Positions 8,419-17,064 are shown, counted from the first letter of the stretch. The stretch: 64,000 bases of DNA from Streptantibioticus silvisoli (GCF_027947535.2 NZ_JAAGKO020000001.1:186001-250000), one strand, 5' to 3'. Notes: generated by a model not told the origin, from the sequence alone. Made by a program: numbers and translations.

Positions 8419-10070
8419 GCGGTGAACCTGCCCCGGGTGTGCCCGTTCACCGCACTGAGATGCCGGGTGCGCGGTGCGGAGATCACGACGACGGCCATGT
8501 CGTCGTGGGAACCGTCGCCGACCCACTGGGAGGCGAGCATCTGGATGCGTTCCACGATGCTCTCGGACGGCATGCCCGCGCACTCCGACAGGGCGCGCTG
8601 GAGGCGTTCGTCACCGAACTGGGTGCCGCCCATCGGCCCGCCCTTGGCCTCGGTGATCCCGTCGGTGTAGAGCACGCAGGACTCGCCGGGCGCCAGGGTG
8701 AGGGCGGCGGTGTGGGTGGGCACGTTGGGCAGGGCCCCCACCAGGGTGCCGTGGGTGCGGGCCTCCTCCACCGCGCCGCTCGCGCGCAGGATCAGCGGCC
8801 TCGGATGGCCGGCGCTGGTCAGCCGCAGGTCCACCGCGTTGCCCTTGCGTACGGCGGAGGCCAGGACCAGGGTCGCGAACCGGGTGTGGTGGGAGTTGAG
8901 CAGCGCGGTGTTCAGCAGGCTGATCATCCGCTGGTGGTCGTCGGCCAGCGGGAGCAGGGCGTGCAGGGTGTTGCGGATCTTGCCGGTCAGCACGGCGGCT
9001 TCCAGCCCCTTGCCGCACACGTCGCCGAGCGCGACCAGCGACGCCTCGCCGTCGACGACCGCGGGGTGCACGTCGTAGAAGTCACCGCCGACCCGGTCGT
9101 GGTCCATCGACGGCCGGTAGCCGCCGGCGAAGTCCACCCCGGAGATCTGGTGCAGCGACGGCGGAAGCAGCTCCCGCATCAGGATCTCGGTGATCGACGC
9201 CTGCTCCGCGTACAGGCGGGCGGCCGACATCGCCGCTCCCGCACGGGCGGCGAACAGCCGGGCGAAGACTTCCTCGCCCTCGGTGAACGCCGCCGTCTGC
9301 GAACGGCGCAACAGCACGAGGGCACCGGCCGGTACGCCGTGACCGGGCAGCGGGGTGACGACTATCGAGCCGATCGGGCCGAAGCCCTCGGGCACCATCC
9401 ACTCCGGCGCGGCGGCCGGATCGATCCAGCGCGAAGGCACCGGCGGGAAGCCGCGCAGCGCCTCGCCGAGACCCGGCACGTCGTCGGGGTCCACCGACTC
9501 GTGGGACAGCACGGGGTGGCCGCCGCGCAGGCAGGTCACCACCGGCAGTTGCGGCCCCTGCGCCGGCGCGATGACCAGCGCCGCGTCGGCGAGGTTGTCC
9601 GCGGCCATCTGCGCGGTCACATCCATGCAACGCCCCAGGTTGAGGGAGGACAGCAGCATGCTGGAGACCTTGGCCAGGAACGCGGTGCGCTCGCGCTCCA
9701 TGTGCAGTGCCTCCCGCACCAGCCGGTGATCGGTGTCGTCGACCAGCCACCACACCACCGTGCCGTCGGCCCGCACGCTGGGATGCGCCTCGAAGCTGCG
9801 CTCACCGATCACCCCCGAAAGCGGTGGTTGCGCCGCCCGGTCGGCCGCCGTATCGGGGCACCGCAACGCGTCGTGCGCCACCGACAGCCAGCCCGGGGCC
9901 ACGTCCGCCAGACACGTCCCGGGACGGGCCGCCGGCAGCAGCAGTCCGGCGGCGTCGTTGCGCACGACGACCGTGCCCCGGACGTCAGCGACCAGGACGG
10001 GATACGGGGCGTCGCTCCAGGGGGAGCCAGGCTCTGTGTCGGCACCGGTTCGCGCTTGGGTGGTGACCAA
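8415..10070 (-). CDS. PAS-GAF-PP2C (SpoIIE/RsbU-type) serine phosphatase
   Basis: The 551-residue sensor phosphatase has an N-terminal PAS-like domain (about 15-120), a GAF domain (about 130-285) and a PP2C/SpoIIE catalytic domain (about 315-540). The metal-binding motifs VGGDFYDV, GDVCGKG, YTDGITEAKG and HDDMAVVVI are all present, so it should be active. There is no HATPase kinase domain and no membrane segment. Its expected substrate is the phospho-STAS protein two genes downstream. The best in-frame start is TTG 10070, but the Shine-Dalgarno match is weak. It is first in the operon and overlaps the B12 gene by 4 bp. Confidence 0.9.
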   Translation of the reverse strand: MVTTQARTGADTEPGSPWSDAPYPVLVADVRGTVVVRNDAAGLLLPAARPGTCLADVAPGWLSVAHDALRCPDTAADRAAQPPLSGVIGERSFEAHPSVRADGTVVWWLVDDTDHRLVREALHMERERTAFLAKVSSMLLSSLNLGRCMDVTAQMAADNLADAALVIAPAQGPQLPVVTCLRGGHPVLSHESVDPDDVPGLGEALRGFPPVPSRWIDPAAAPEWMVPEGFGPIGSIVVTPLPGHGVPAGALVLLRRSQTAAFTEGEEVFARLFAARAGAAMSAARLYAEQASITEILMRELLPPSLHQISGVDFAGGYRPSMDHDRVGGDFYDVHPAVVDGEASLVALGDVCGKGLEAAVLTGKIRNTLHALLPLADDHQRMISLLNTALLNSHHTRFATLVLASAVRKGNAVDLRLTSAGHPRPLILRASGAVEEARTHGTLVGALPNVPTHTAALTLAPGESCVLYTDGITEAKGGPMGGTQFGDERLQRALSECAGMPSESIVERIQMLASQWVGDGSHDDMAVVVISAPRTRHLSAVNGHTRGRFTA

Positions 10071-10118
10071 ATGTTGAGGACCCGCTGGGCGAATCCCTCA
10101 CCTCATCGACTCGAAGAA

Positions 10119-10140
10119 ATCGTTGCCTTGGGGCAACGAT
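10119..10140. promoter_or_regulatory. 22-bp perfect inverted repeat, probable operator
   Basis: The arms ATCGTTGCC and GGCAACGAT pair perfectly over 9 bp around a TTGG centre. The repeat lies 48 bp upstream of the phosphatase start, where promoter elements are expected. Symmetry and size suit a MarR-family dimer, and a MarR gene closes the same operon. Confidence 0.6.
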
Positions 10141-10483
10141 CCCGCATGTCGTGTCCTCCTGGCAACCCGCGCGCCCGCCACCGGCGTGGCGTCCGGCCAC
10201 TGTCGGTGATCACGGCCGAGCCGTCACCGCGCTGTGCGGACCGGCCCGGCGGCGGCGATCCACCGGCCGTTCCCCACCGACCGGATCGCCCGGAACGACC
10301 GCGAAGTCACCGCTGGTGACCCCGCAGGACCGGCATTCCTGCACCGCCCTGCTCCAGCCCGGCGTCGTCCTCCGCGACGCCTTCGGTGCGGCCGCGCGAC
10401 ACTTCGGCCGACCCGCCGGCCCAACGCCCATGTGTGTGGGGAAGGTGGGGGAAAATTCACCGGGCCCCACCATGATCACCACC

Positions 10484-10489
10484 TAGGAT
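10484..10489 (+). promoter_or_regulatory. -10 element for a leaderless transcript
   Basis: TAGGAT ends 8 bases before the ATG at 10498, with no Shine-Dalgarno sequence between. This spacing places transcription start at or next to the A of the ATG, a common arrangement in Streptomyces. The 400-bp region to the left (10141-10483) shows no gene. Confidence 0.5.
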
Positions 10490-10497
10490 CGCCGGTT

Positions 10498-11457
10498 ATG
10501 GTTGATCCCTATCCTCCGACCAGTCCCTACGACTCCGGATTCCTCGACACCGGAGACGGCAACCGCGTCTACTTCGAACAACTCGGCAACCCCGAAGGCA
10601 AGCCCGCCCTCAACGTGCACGGCGGCCCGGGGTCCGGCGCGTCACGGCGGCCGACGAGGGCCTGGGACCCCGACCGGTACCGCCTGATCCGCTTCGACCA
10701 GCGCAACTGCGGTCGCAGCACCCCGCACGCCAGCGACCCGGCGGCGGACATGAGCCTGAACACCACGCGGCACCTGATCGACGACATGGAGCGGCTGCGC
10801 GAGCACCTGGGCATCGAACGGTGGCTGCTGAACGGCGCGTCCTGGGGCTCGACGCTCGTCCTGGCCTACGCGCAACAACACCCCGAGCGGGTCAGCGAGA
10901 TGATCATCCCGGCGGTGACGACGACCCGCCGCTCCGAGATCGACTGGCTCTACCGCGGCGCCGGGCGCTTCCACCCCGAGGCATGGGACCGGTTCCGCGA
11001 CGGCGTCCCCGCGGACGAGCGGGACGGCGACCTGCTCGCGGCCTACGCGCGGCTGATGGAGCACCCCGACCGGGCGATCCGCGAGAAGGCCGCCACCGAC
11101 TGGCTCACCTGGGAGGACGCGGTCATCTCCGGCGAACCCAACGGCGTCCCCGGCATGTACAGCGACCGCGAGGTCGACGACCGGATCGCGTTCGTCCGCA
11201 TCTGCGCCCACTTCTTCAGCAACGGCGCGTGGCTTGAGGAGGACCAACTGCTGCGCAACGCCCACAAGTTGGCCGGTATCCCGGCGGTGCTGGTCCACGG
11301 GCGGCACGACATGGGCAGCCCGGTGCGGACGGCGTGGGAGCTGGCGAAGGCATGGCCGGACGCGCGACTGCACATCATCGAGGACTCGGGGCACGCCGGA
11401 AGCGACGCGATGCACCAGGCGATCCGGACGGCCATCGAGGAGTTCAAGGACCGGTGA
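10498..11457 (+). CDS. pip: proline iminopeptidase (alpha/beta hydrolase, S33)
   Basis: The 319-residue enzyme removes N-terminal proline from peptides. Visible motifs are the oxyanion segment NVHGGPGSGAS (near residue 40), the nucleophile elbow NGASWGSTL with Ser of G-x-S-x-G (near 118), the acid HGRHD (near 277) and the catalytic His in EDSGHAG (near 303). Length and layout fit the Pip family; the His segment usually reads GHS and here reads GHAG. No signal peptide is present, so it is cytosolic. The start at ATG 10498 is supported by TAGGAT placed for a leaderless mRNA. The gene is monocistronic. Confidence 0.93.
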   Translation: MVDPYPPTSPYDSGFLDTGDGNRVYFEQLGNPEGKPALNVHGGPGSGASRRPTRAWDPDRYRLIRFDQRNCGRSTPHASDPAADMSLNTTRHLIDDMERLREHLGIERWLLNGASWGSTLVLAYAQQHPERVSEMIIPAVTTTRRSEIDWLYRGAGRFHPEAWDRFRDGVPADERDGDLLAAYARLMEHPDRAIREKAATDWLTWEDAVISGEPNGVPGMYSDREVDDRIAFVRICAHFFSNGAWLEEDQLLRNAHKLAGIPAVLVHGRHDMGSPVRTAWELAKAWPDARLHIIEDSGHAGSDAMHQAIRTAIEEFKDR

Positions 11458-11531
11458 TCCACGCAGCACGTGGTGCGCTGCGAACGTGACCCACGGCTTC
11501 CGCGCCGAGCACGGGTTCCCAGGCCGCGTAC

Positions 11532-12036
11532 GGTCTCCCCGCCCACGCGCTGCTGGTGCACGCCGTGGTGATCCTGGTGCCGCTCGCAGCGCTGGCCCTG
11601 GTGGTGTGCGCCGTCGCCGTCCTGGATCCGCAGGCTGGGCATCGTGCTGCCGGGGCTCGCCCTGGTCGCACTCGTGAGCGTGCCGTTGACCACGCACGCG
11701 GGTGAGTGGCTGAAGCGGCGCGTGCCCGCCGACCCGCTGGTGAACCGGCGCGCCGGGCTCGGCGGCACCCTGCTCCCCTGGGCGATCGCCCTGTTCGCCG
11801 TCACGGTCGCCGTGTGGTGGTCGGGTCGCCGGGCTCCGTTCGCCTCGGAGACCGCCCGGTCGACCGGCTGGGGCGGTGGAACGGCGATCCTGCGTGTTCC
11901 GGTGCGGGTCGTCGCGATCGTCCTGTCGCTGGTCGCCGGCGTCGGATCGGTCACGCAGGTCTACCGGATCGGCGACTCGGGCGCGCAGGCCGTCTGGCAC
12001 GACAGCTTCTCCGCCCAGCCCGTCAACCAGGGCTGA
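11532..12036 (+). pseudogene. frameshifted DUF2231 membrane protein gene
   Basis: The N-terminal hallmark GLPAHALLVHAVVILVPLAA is read from 11532. The rest of the domain (LVALVSVPLTTHAGEWLKRR and two further hydrophobic spans) is read in another frame from about 11641 to the stop at 12036. The switch lies around 11625-11645. The N-terminal part also has no in-frame start codon after the nearest upstream stop. DUF2231 proteins are small four-helix membrane proteins. Two independent lesions make an assembly error less likely than decay, but that cannot be excluded. Confidence 0.7.
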
Positions 12037-12427
12037 TCCCGACCGGCGGGACTGCCCGAGGGCCGTGGGCGCCACCGTTGCGAACCCCGCAGGCAGGGGC
12101 GGCGTGTTCGGGAGCGGGCGCCGGCCAGGCAGGCCGGGCAACGGCACACCCGGCACCGGGGTCGTGCCCGGCCGTTGTGAACGCACGACCTGCTGAGATT
12201 GTCGTGAACGCACGACGTGCCGAAATGGTCGTGAACGCACGACGTGCCGAACAAGGCCCACCGTCGTCGTGGCGGTCAGCGGCCGGCGAAGTGGAATCTG
12301 GCCGGTTCGCGTCTAGTGGGGACGGACGATCCGCCCTGCTTGTTGCCAATCCGGCCACCCCCACGTCACTTTGATGGCCGGTCAGTCGGCTCGGGCGCCA
12401 CGGCGTCCTGTGGGGGAAGGAAACAAC
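12037..12427. other. gene-free stretch with minisatellite
   Basis: No gene is supported between the DUF2231 remnant and the secreted-protein gene. It holds the 27-bp palindromic tandem repeat at 12174-12254; the promoter of the following gene should lie in 12300-12410. Confidence 0.5.
12174..12254. repeat. three tandem 27-bp palindromic units
   Basis: Three contiguous units of exactly 27 bp (12174-12200, 12201-12227, 12228-12254) each contain the core GTCGTGAACGCACGAC, a perfect 6-bp inverted repeat around AACG; the first unit has GTTGTG in its left arm. The units therefore form regularly phased dyads, as in an operator array, or could be a simple minisatellite. They lie 174 bp upstream of the secreted-protein start. 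Confidence 0.85.
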
Positions 12428-12901
12428 GTGCTGAGAAGCATCTGCGTGACAGCGGCAGGGGCCGCCGTGCTGCTGACGGGAGGAGGTTCGGCCTGGGCCG
12501 CCGCGCCCTCGCCCGCCCCCTCGGTCAGCGCGTGCTCGGGGGTGATCGAGGTCGACGGCTTCGCGTTCACGCCCGCCGCGGTCCTGCCCGGCGGGGACTC
12601 CTCCGCCGTGCTGGCCGTGACGAACTGCACGGCGCAGGCACAGACGGTCAGCGAGCAGTGGACCGGCCACTTCTCCTCGCTGACCGGCACCGGCATTCCC
12701 GCCGGCTGCCCCGTCATCGACCCGCTGCCGCGCTCACAGGCCCTCCCGGCGCACACCGAGGAGACCACCGCCACGACCTACACGGTCCCCGTCGGCTGCA
12801 CCGCCGACCGGCTGACGGTGACGGTGCAACTGTCCCAGGACGGGACACCGCTGGCCACCGCCAGCACCGTGCTGACCATCAACCGGTCCACCACGGGGTG
12901 A
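12428..12901 (+). CDS. secreted small Cys-containing protein, function unknown
   Basis: The 157-residue protein has a clear Sec signal peptide (VLRSICVTAAGAAVLLTGGG, cleavage after the SAWA region near residue 25). The mature part of about 130 residues is rich in Thr and Val, with four cysteines (ACSG, NCTA, GCPV, GCTA), so two disulfides are likely. The alternating pattern suggests a beta-sandwich. I do not recognise the family. GTG 12428 is preferred over an upstream ATG because GGAAGGAAA precedes it and the signal peptide begins there. It is followed by a strong terminator. Confidence 0.75.
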   Translation: MLRSICVTAAGAAVLLTGGGSAWAAAPSPAPSVSACSGVIEVDGFAFTPAAVLPGGDSSAVLAVTNCTAQAQTVSEQWTGHFSSLTGTGIPAGCPVIDPLPRSQALPAHTEETTATTYTVPVGCTADRLTVTVQLSQDGTPLATASTVLTINRSTTG

Positions 12902-12906
12902 CCACG

Positions 12907-12938
12907 GTGGACGGCCGCTCTGCCCGGCGGCCGTCCAC
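12907..12938 (+). terminator. intrinsic terminator hairpin
   Basis: GTGGACGGCCG and CGGCCGTCCAC form a perfect 11-bp stem around a 10-base loop, 5 bp after the stop of the secreted-protein gene. No T-run follows, which is usual for Streptomyces terminators. Confidence 0.8.
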
Positions 12939-13089
12939 GCTCTGCGCATCCCGGGCCGACGCCCGGTTGGAGGACCCTGCGGTCCTCGTACTTCCTGGGG
13001 GAGCCCGTCTCGTGGGTTGAAGGCGAATACCACGTGACCCTCCGGCCCCGGCGAGGACGCGCATCGTCCGGAACGCGGCCGGCGTGCCG

Positions 13090-13335
13090 TTACTCCAGCT
13101 TCGCCAACTCGGCGCGTACGGACGCCACCGCCCGGGGATCGAGCGCCCCCGGAGCGATCGCCTCCATACGGTCGGCGTGCTCGACGTACCACTGGAAGTA
13201 CTCACGGTCCCGTTCCGGTGGCCACGGGCGGCCGGCGGCGTGGTCGGCGGTGCGTTGGGCGCCCGCGAGCTGGAGTTGCATCGCCTCGCGGACCAGCTCG
13301 TCCGCCGACTCCTCAGTACCCTCTGATGTGGTCAT
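13090..13335 (-). CDS. small acidic helical protein, hypothetical
   Basis: The 81-residue product is predicted largely alpha-helical, with an acidic N-terminus (EGTEESADELVREAMQLQLA) and a central REYFQWYVEHADRM segment. It has no Cys, signal peptide or membrane span, and I do not recognise a family. ATG 13335 is chosen because upstream extensions become Arg/Gly-rich, like non-coding sequence. The Shine-Dalgarno match is poor. It converges on the secreted-protein gene and is divergent from the GH28-type gene. Confidence 0.55.
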   Translation of the reverse strand: MTTSEGTEESADELVREAMQLQLAGAQRTADHAAGRPWPPERDREYFQWYVEHADRMEAIAPGALDPRAVASVRAELAKLE

Positions 13336-13588
13336 ACGAACCACGATGGCAGCGCCCCCGTGCCGCAGGGGAGAGCGCACGGACGCACACACCGACGCAT
13401 GCGGCACGCTCCGCGCCACCGGCCACGGCCTCGCGCGCCCGCGCCGAATCCGGTGCCCCCGCACGCCACTTGCGCCGACGCCGCTGCTCCCGGAACGCCA
13501 CCCGCGCAGACCCCGCCGCCCCCAGGAACGCCACCCGCGCGGGCCCCCGCGCCCCTGACCGGTTCGTCGCGGGTCTTGGTATGGACCA

Positions 13589-13648
13589 TTGACAGCGTTT
13601 TTCCGGCTCTTTAATGTCATGAGGAGTGTCATCAGGAAAGTCATGAAG
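13589..13648 (+). promoter_or_regulatory. strong promoter with three 12-bp direct repeats
   Basis: TTGACA (13589-13594), a 17-bp spacer and TAATGT (13612-13617) form a near-ideal vegetative promoter. Beginning inside the -10 element are three direct repeats at exact 12-bp spacing: GTCATGAGGA (13616), GTCATCAGGA (13628) and GTCATGAAG (13640). Repeats placed across the transcription start suggest a repressor that covers the start site of the GH28-type gene. Confidence 0.7.
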
Positions 13649-13724
13649 TAGGTGGCGGCGTGATGTGACGCCGCATCAGAGGACCGGCGCGTGTTCTTCC
13701 CACCTTTGACCAAAGGGACACCGG

Positions 13725-15380
13725 ATGAGATCACCGCTGATTCCGACCGCCGGAGCCCTGCGGGGCCTTCGGCGTTGTCTTGCCTTCGGGCTGACCGCTC
13801 TCCTGCTGGGGACCGCGGCGCTGCTGGGAGCCCCGCACGCCGCCCAGGCGGCCCCGGCCCCGGCCGCGGCGGGGACCGTGGGGGCGTACCCGGTCCCGTC
13901 GATCTATCCGGCGTCGACGGACTACAGACTCACCGTCAACGGCACCTCGGTGCCCGTCCAGAAGTTCACCGGGTACGACATCGCCCAGCTCGCCCTGGGC
14001 ACGGGCACCGCCACCATGGCGGTGACCAAGATCAACGACACGGCCATCGGCTCGTACAGCATCAGCCCGGAGAAGCTGGGCATCGTCGGCTCCGTCAGCG
14101 GCCCGACGCTGACCTTCACCGTGCCGAAGGACGAGTACCTGATCGTCAAGGTCGACGGCCGCCCCAACCTGGTGATCGCCGCCGACCCGGGGGAGTACGA
14201 CCCGCCCGCGACCGGCGGCACCGGGATCTTCAACGTGACCGCCGCGCCCTACTCGGCCCAGCCGAACACCGGCGACTACACCACGACGGCCTTCCAGGAC
14301 GCCCTCAACGACGCCGCCGCGTACGGGTCCGCGAACAACACCCAGGGCATCGTCTACGTGCCGGCCGGCGTGTACACGCTGGGCAACCTCTACCTGCGCA
14401 GCGACCTCGCGTTCTACCTCGCCCGCGGCGCGGTGCTGCGCTACACGGGAGACGCCGCCCACTACGTGGTGACCGGGCACAAGGACTCGCAGGGGCGGGA
14501 CCTGACCTGGTTCATCTCCACGCGGTACTCCTCGTCGAACATCAAGATCTACGGCCGCGGGATCATCGACGGGAACGGCGCGGCCTCGCTCGGCCCGTCC
14601 AACCTCGGGGTGAACCTGCTCGCCCCCATCTACACGAACGGGTTCACGGTGGACGGCATCACCTTCCGCGAGTCCAGCAGTTGGGCGGTCACCCCGCTGC
14701 GGTCGTCGAACATGACCTTCACCAACGTCAAGTTCTTCAACCGGTTCGACATGGGCGAGGACGACGGCATCGACGTCCAGGAGTCCTCGAACGTCACCGT
14801 CACCCACGCCATCGGCATCGGGCTCGACGACCCGTTCAGCACCAAGACCTGGGGCGACACCACCGACATGTTCAGCACCGTCCCCGGCACGGCCACCCCG
14901 CTGTCGAACGTCACCTTCAACGACCTGCTGTCGTGGACCTACTGCTACGGCATCAAGGTCGGCCAGGGCGTGGTCACCGGGCAGGACGGCGTCACCTTCG
15001 AGAACGTCGTCGTCTACGACGCCGCGGTGGGCATCGGCATCGACCACAAATACGGGACAGCGGCCGCGACGAACATCAAGTTCGACAACATCGACATCGA
15101 ACGACTCGACTTCGCCAATGACAACAACCGCACCTGGCTCGCCATGATGACCGAGACCTCGCAAGGCGTCGGCCCGGTCACCGGAGTCACGATCTCCAAC
15201 GTGAGGGTCCGCGACGCCGGCACCACCGCAGCCCGCATCAACGGCCAGCCCGGCGCCCTCATCTCCGGGGTCACCCTGAGCAACGTCGTGATGCCGGGCA
15301 GCACCGCCGCCGCGACCACCCTCGGCCAGCTGAACCTGACCAACGTCTCCAACAACGGGCCCATCACCATCACGTCGTAG
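13725..15380 (+). CDS. secreted GH28-type right-handed beta-helix glycosidase
   Basis: The 551-residue secreted protein has an Arg-rich signal peptide (about 1-42), an N-terminal beta-sandwich domain (about 50-145, including YRLTVNGTSVPV and KDEYLIVKVDGRPN) and a pectin-lyase-like parallel beta-helix (about 160-551). Candidate catalytic acids are in GEDDGIDVQES and GLDDPF, with YGIKVG corresponding to the RIK-type segment of GH28. I infer a polygalacturonase-like or related activity on plant or other polyuronides; the exact substrate is uncertain. ATG 13725 has AAGGGAC upstream. It has a dedicated promoter and terminator, so it is monocistronic and probably substrate-regulated. Confidence 0.82.
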   Translation: MRSPLIPTAGALRGLRRCLAFGLTALLLGTAALLGAPHAAQAAPAPAAAGTVGAYPVPSIYPASTDYRLTVNGTSVPVQKFTGYDIAQLALGTGTATMAVTKINDTAIGSYSISPEKLGIVGSVSGPTLTFTVPKDEYLIVKVDGRPNLVIAADPGEYDPPATGGTGIFNVTAAPYSAQPNTGDYTTTAFQDALNDAAAYGSANNTQGIVYVPAGVYTLGNLYLRSDLAFYLARGAVLRYTGDAAHYVVTGHKDSQGRDLTWFISTRYSSSNIKIYGRGIIDGNGAASLGPSNLGVNLLAPIYTNGFTVDGITFRESSSWAVTPLRSSNMTFTNVKFFNRFDMGEDDGIDVQESSNVTVTHAIGIGLDDPFSTKTWGDTTDMFSTVPGTATPLSNVTFNDLLSWTYCYGIKVGQGVVTGQDGVTFENVVVYDAAVGIGIDHKYGTAAATNIKFDNIDIERLDFANDNNRTWLAMMTETSQGVGPVTGVTISNVRVRDAGTTAARINGQPGALISGVTLSNVVMPGSTAAATTLGQLNLTNVSNNGPITITS

Positions 15381-15404
15381 CCACCCGCCGGACCGGCCGC
15401 CCAG

Positions 15405-15457
15405 GACCAGCCGCCGCCGTCAGCCCGGGACCACGGGGTTGGCGGCGGCGGCTGGTC
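15405..15457. terminator. bidirectional terminator
   Basis: GACCAGCCGCCGCCG (15405-15419) pairs perfectly with its complement at 15443-15457, a 15-bp stem, between convergent genes ending at 15380 and 15478. It should terminate transcription from both sides. Confidence 0.85.
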
Positions 15458-15477
15458 ACCGTCCCGGCGGCGCCGGC

Positions 15478-16632
15478 TCAGACCAGCGCGTGCGGGTACT
15501 CCTGCGCGCGGTGCTGGAAGGCCAGGACCGCGGGGTTCTGCACGGTGCCGCCGCGGATCTCGATCGCCCGGCGGATCGTGGTGTCACCGTCCCAGCCGGC
15601 CGGCCCTTCGAGGACCGGCCGCAGGAACGGGATCAGCGCCTCGCTGTTCTCCCAGGTGCTCGCGTCCCACAGGTAGGAGGGGCTGTGGTCCACGCCGTAG
15701 TAGTGGACGCGGTCGCCGACGGTGAACATCGGGTCGTTGAACGTGGTGGGCCGGGCCCACGCGAAGCCCATGCCCTCGTCGCAGGAGACGTCGATGACGA
15801 GGGTGCCGGGCGCGAGCTTCGGCAGGTCTTCCTTTATCAGGAACATCAGCGGCGCCGCGGTGTCCTGGAGCACGCAGTTGACGATGATGTCGTGGTCGGC
15901 GAGGAAGTCCGCGAGCGGCTCCGGGCCGCCCTCGGTGAACACGACGCTGCGCCGCGGGTCGAGGGTGTCGTCGGCCACGTCATGGTCGAACTGCACCATC
16001 CGCGCGGAGTGGATCGGTGAGCTGACGGCGGTGACGCCGCGGGCGGTCAGCACGTCCACGTCGTGCACGCCGAGCGCGCTGAGCGCGGTGACCGCGCCGC
16101 GGGCGGTGGCGCCGAAGCCGATCACCACCGCACGCCGCCGGCGCCCGTAGTCACCGGTGGTGCCGGTCAGCTGCATGGCGTGCAGCACCGAGGAGTAGCC
16201 GGCCAGCTCGTTGTTCTTGTGGAAGACGTGCAGGCTGAACGTGCCCTCGCGGGTCCAGTGGTTCATCGCCTCGAAGGCGATCAGCGTGAGCCTGCGGTCG
16301 ATGGCGGCCTGCGTGACCTTCTCGTCCTGCACGCAGTGCGGCCATCCCCACAGCACCTGCCCGTCCCGCAGCTCCGCCAGATCCTCGTGCAGCGGTTTCG
16401 CCAGCAGGATGACGTCGCACTCCTCGATCAGCTCCTCGCGTGGGCGGAGACCGGCGACCAGTGGGGCGAGGTCCTTGTCCGGGACGCCGAAGTGCTCTCC
16501 GTAACCGGTCTGCAGATAGATGCTGGACTGGAGATCGGCGTCGATGCGTTCGAAGTGCGCCGGGTGGATCGGCAGGCGGTACTCGTTTTCCTTGCGGGTC
16601 TGCGACATGATTCCGAGCTTGAGCTGCTGCAA
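15478..16632 (-). CDS. alanine dehydrogenase/PNT-family oxidoreductase
   Basis: The 384-residue protein belongs to the AlaDH/PNT superfamily, in the branch close to N5-(carboxyethyl)ornithine synthases rather than classic Ald. The N-terminal substrate domain carries the family signature KLGIMSQTRKENEYRLPIHP, and the Rossmann domain has VVIGFGATARGAV near residue 190. The chemistry is probably NAD(P)H-dependent reductive amination or an opine-like reaction; the substrate is unknown. TTG 16632 is favoured because AAGGGG lies 5 bp upstream. It is monocistronic, with a 13-bp inverted repeat about 30 bp upstream that may be its operator. Confidence 0.8.
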   Translation of the reverse strand: MQQLKLGIMSQTRKENEYRLPIHPAHFERIDADLQSSIYLQTGYGEHFGVPDKDLAPLVAGLRPREELIEECDVILLAKPLHEDLAELRDGQVLWGWPHCVQDEKVTQAAIDRRLTLIAFEAMNHWTREGTFSLHVFHKNNELAGYSSVLHAMQLTGTTGDYGRRRRAVVIGFGATARGAVTALSALGVHDVDVLTARGVTAVSSPIHSARMVQFDHDVADDTLDPRRSVVFTEGGPEPLADFLADHDIIVNCVLQDTAAPLMFLIKEDLPKLAPGTLVIDVSCDEGMGFAWARPTTFNDPMFTVGDRVHYYGVDHSPSYLWDASTWENSEALIPFLRPVLEGPAGWDGDTTIRRAIEIRGGTVQNPAVLAFQHRAQEYPHALV

Positions 16633-17064
16633 AATACCCCTTTGATTACTCCTTGTTTAACACACTTCCGAAGTGCGGGAACCCGAGAAGTGGCGCGTTT
16701 ACCGATCGTTTCGGAAATGATGTGTCGATGCGCCGGAGGCAGTTGATGCCGCATGCCTGGTCGGGCGGGGTCCGGCGGAGACCGGCAAGCGTTCGTGGCG
16801 GATACGGGGTCGGGTGAACAAGTGGCGCGAGATGAAGGTGCACTCGACGGTTCAGTGCGTTTTTCCCCGGCGGAATGCAGGGGCGGCCGCGACCGGAGAA
16901 CAGCCGTTCCGGTCTGTTGCGGGAGCGTCTCCGCGTTTCCCGATGGGCGGGACGGCGTCCGGCGGAGGGGGAGCCGGGTGGCGTTCCGGCCGGTTGCCGT
17001 CGGTTACGGAGACGGGAGGCGGGCCCCTGCGCTCACCGGCGGAGAGCCGTAGGCGCGGATCGGT
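16633..17064. other. intergenic region with operator-like dyad
   Basis: No gene is supported. CACTTCCGAAGTG (16663-16675) is a perfect 6+1+6 inverted repeat, 31 bp upstream of the AlaDH/PNT-family start and next to an AT-richer patch (TTTAACA) that could be the -10 region. Confidence 0.45.

Noticed and set aside
7351-10319. Long rightward frames opposite the B12 and phosphatase genes
   Set aside because: Gly/Arg/His-rich translations typical of antisense GC-rich DNA; the leftward frames carry complete domain motifs and 4-bp overlaps.
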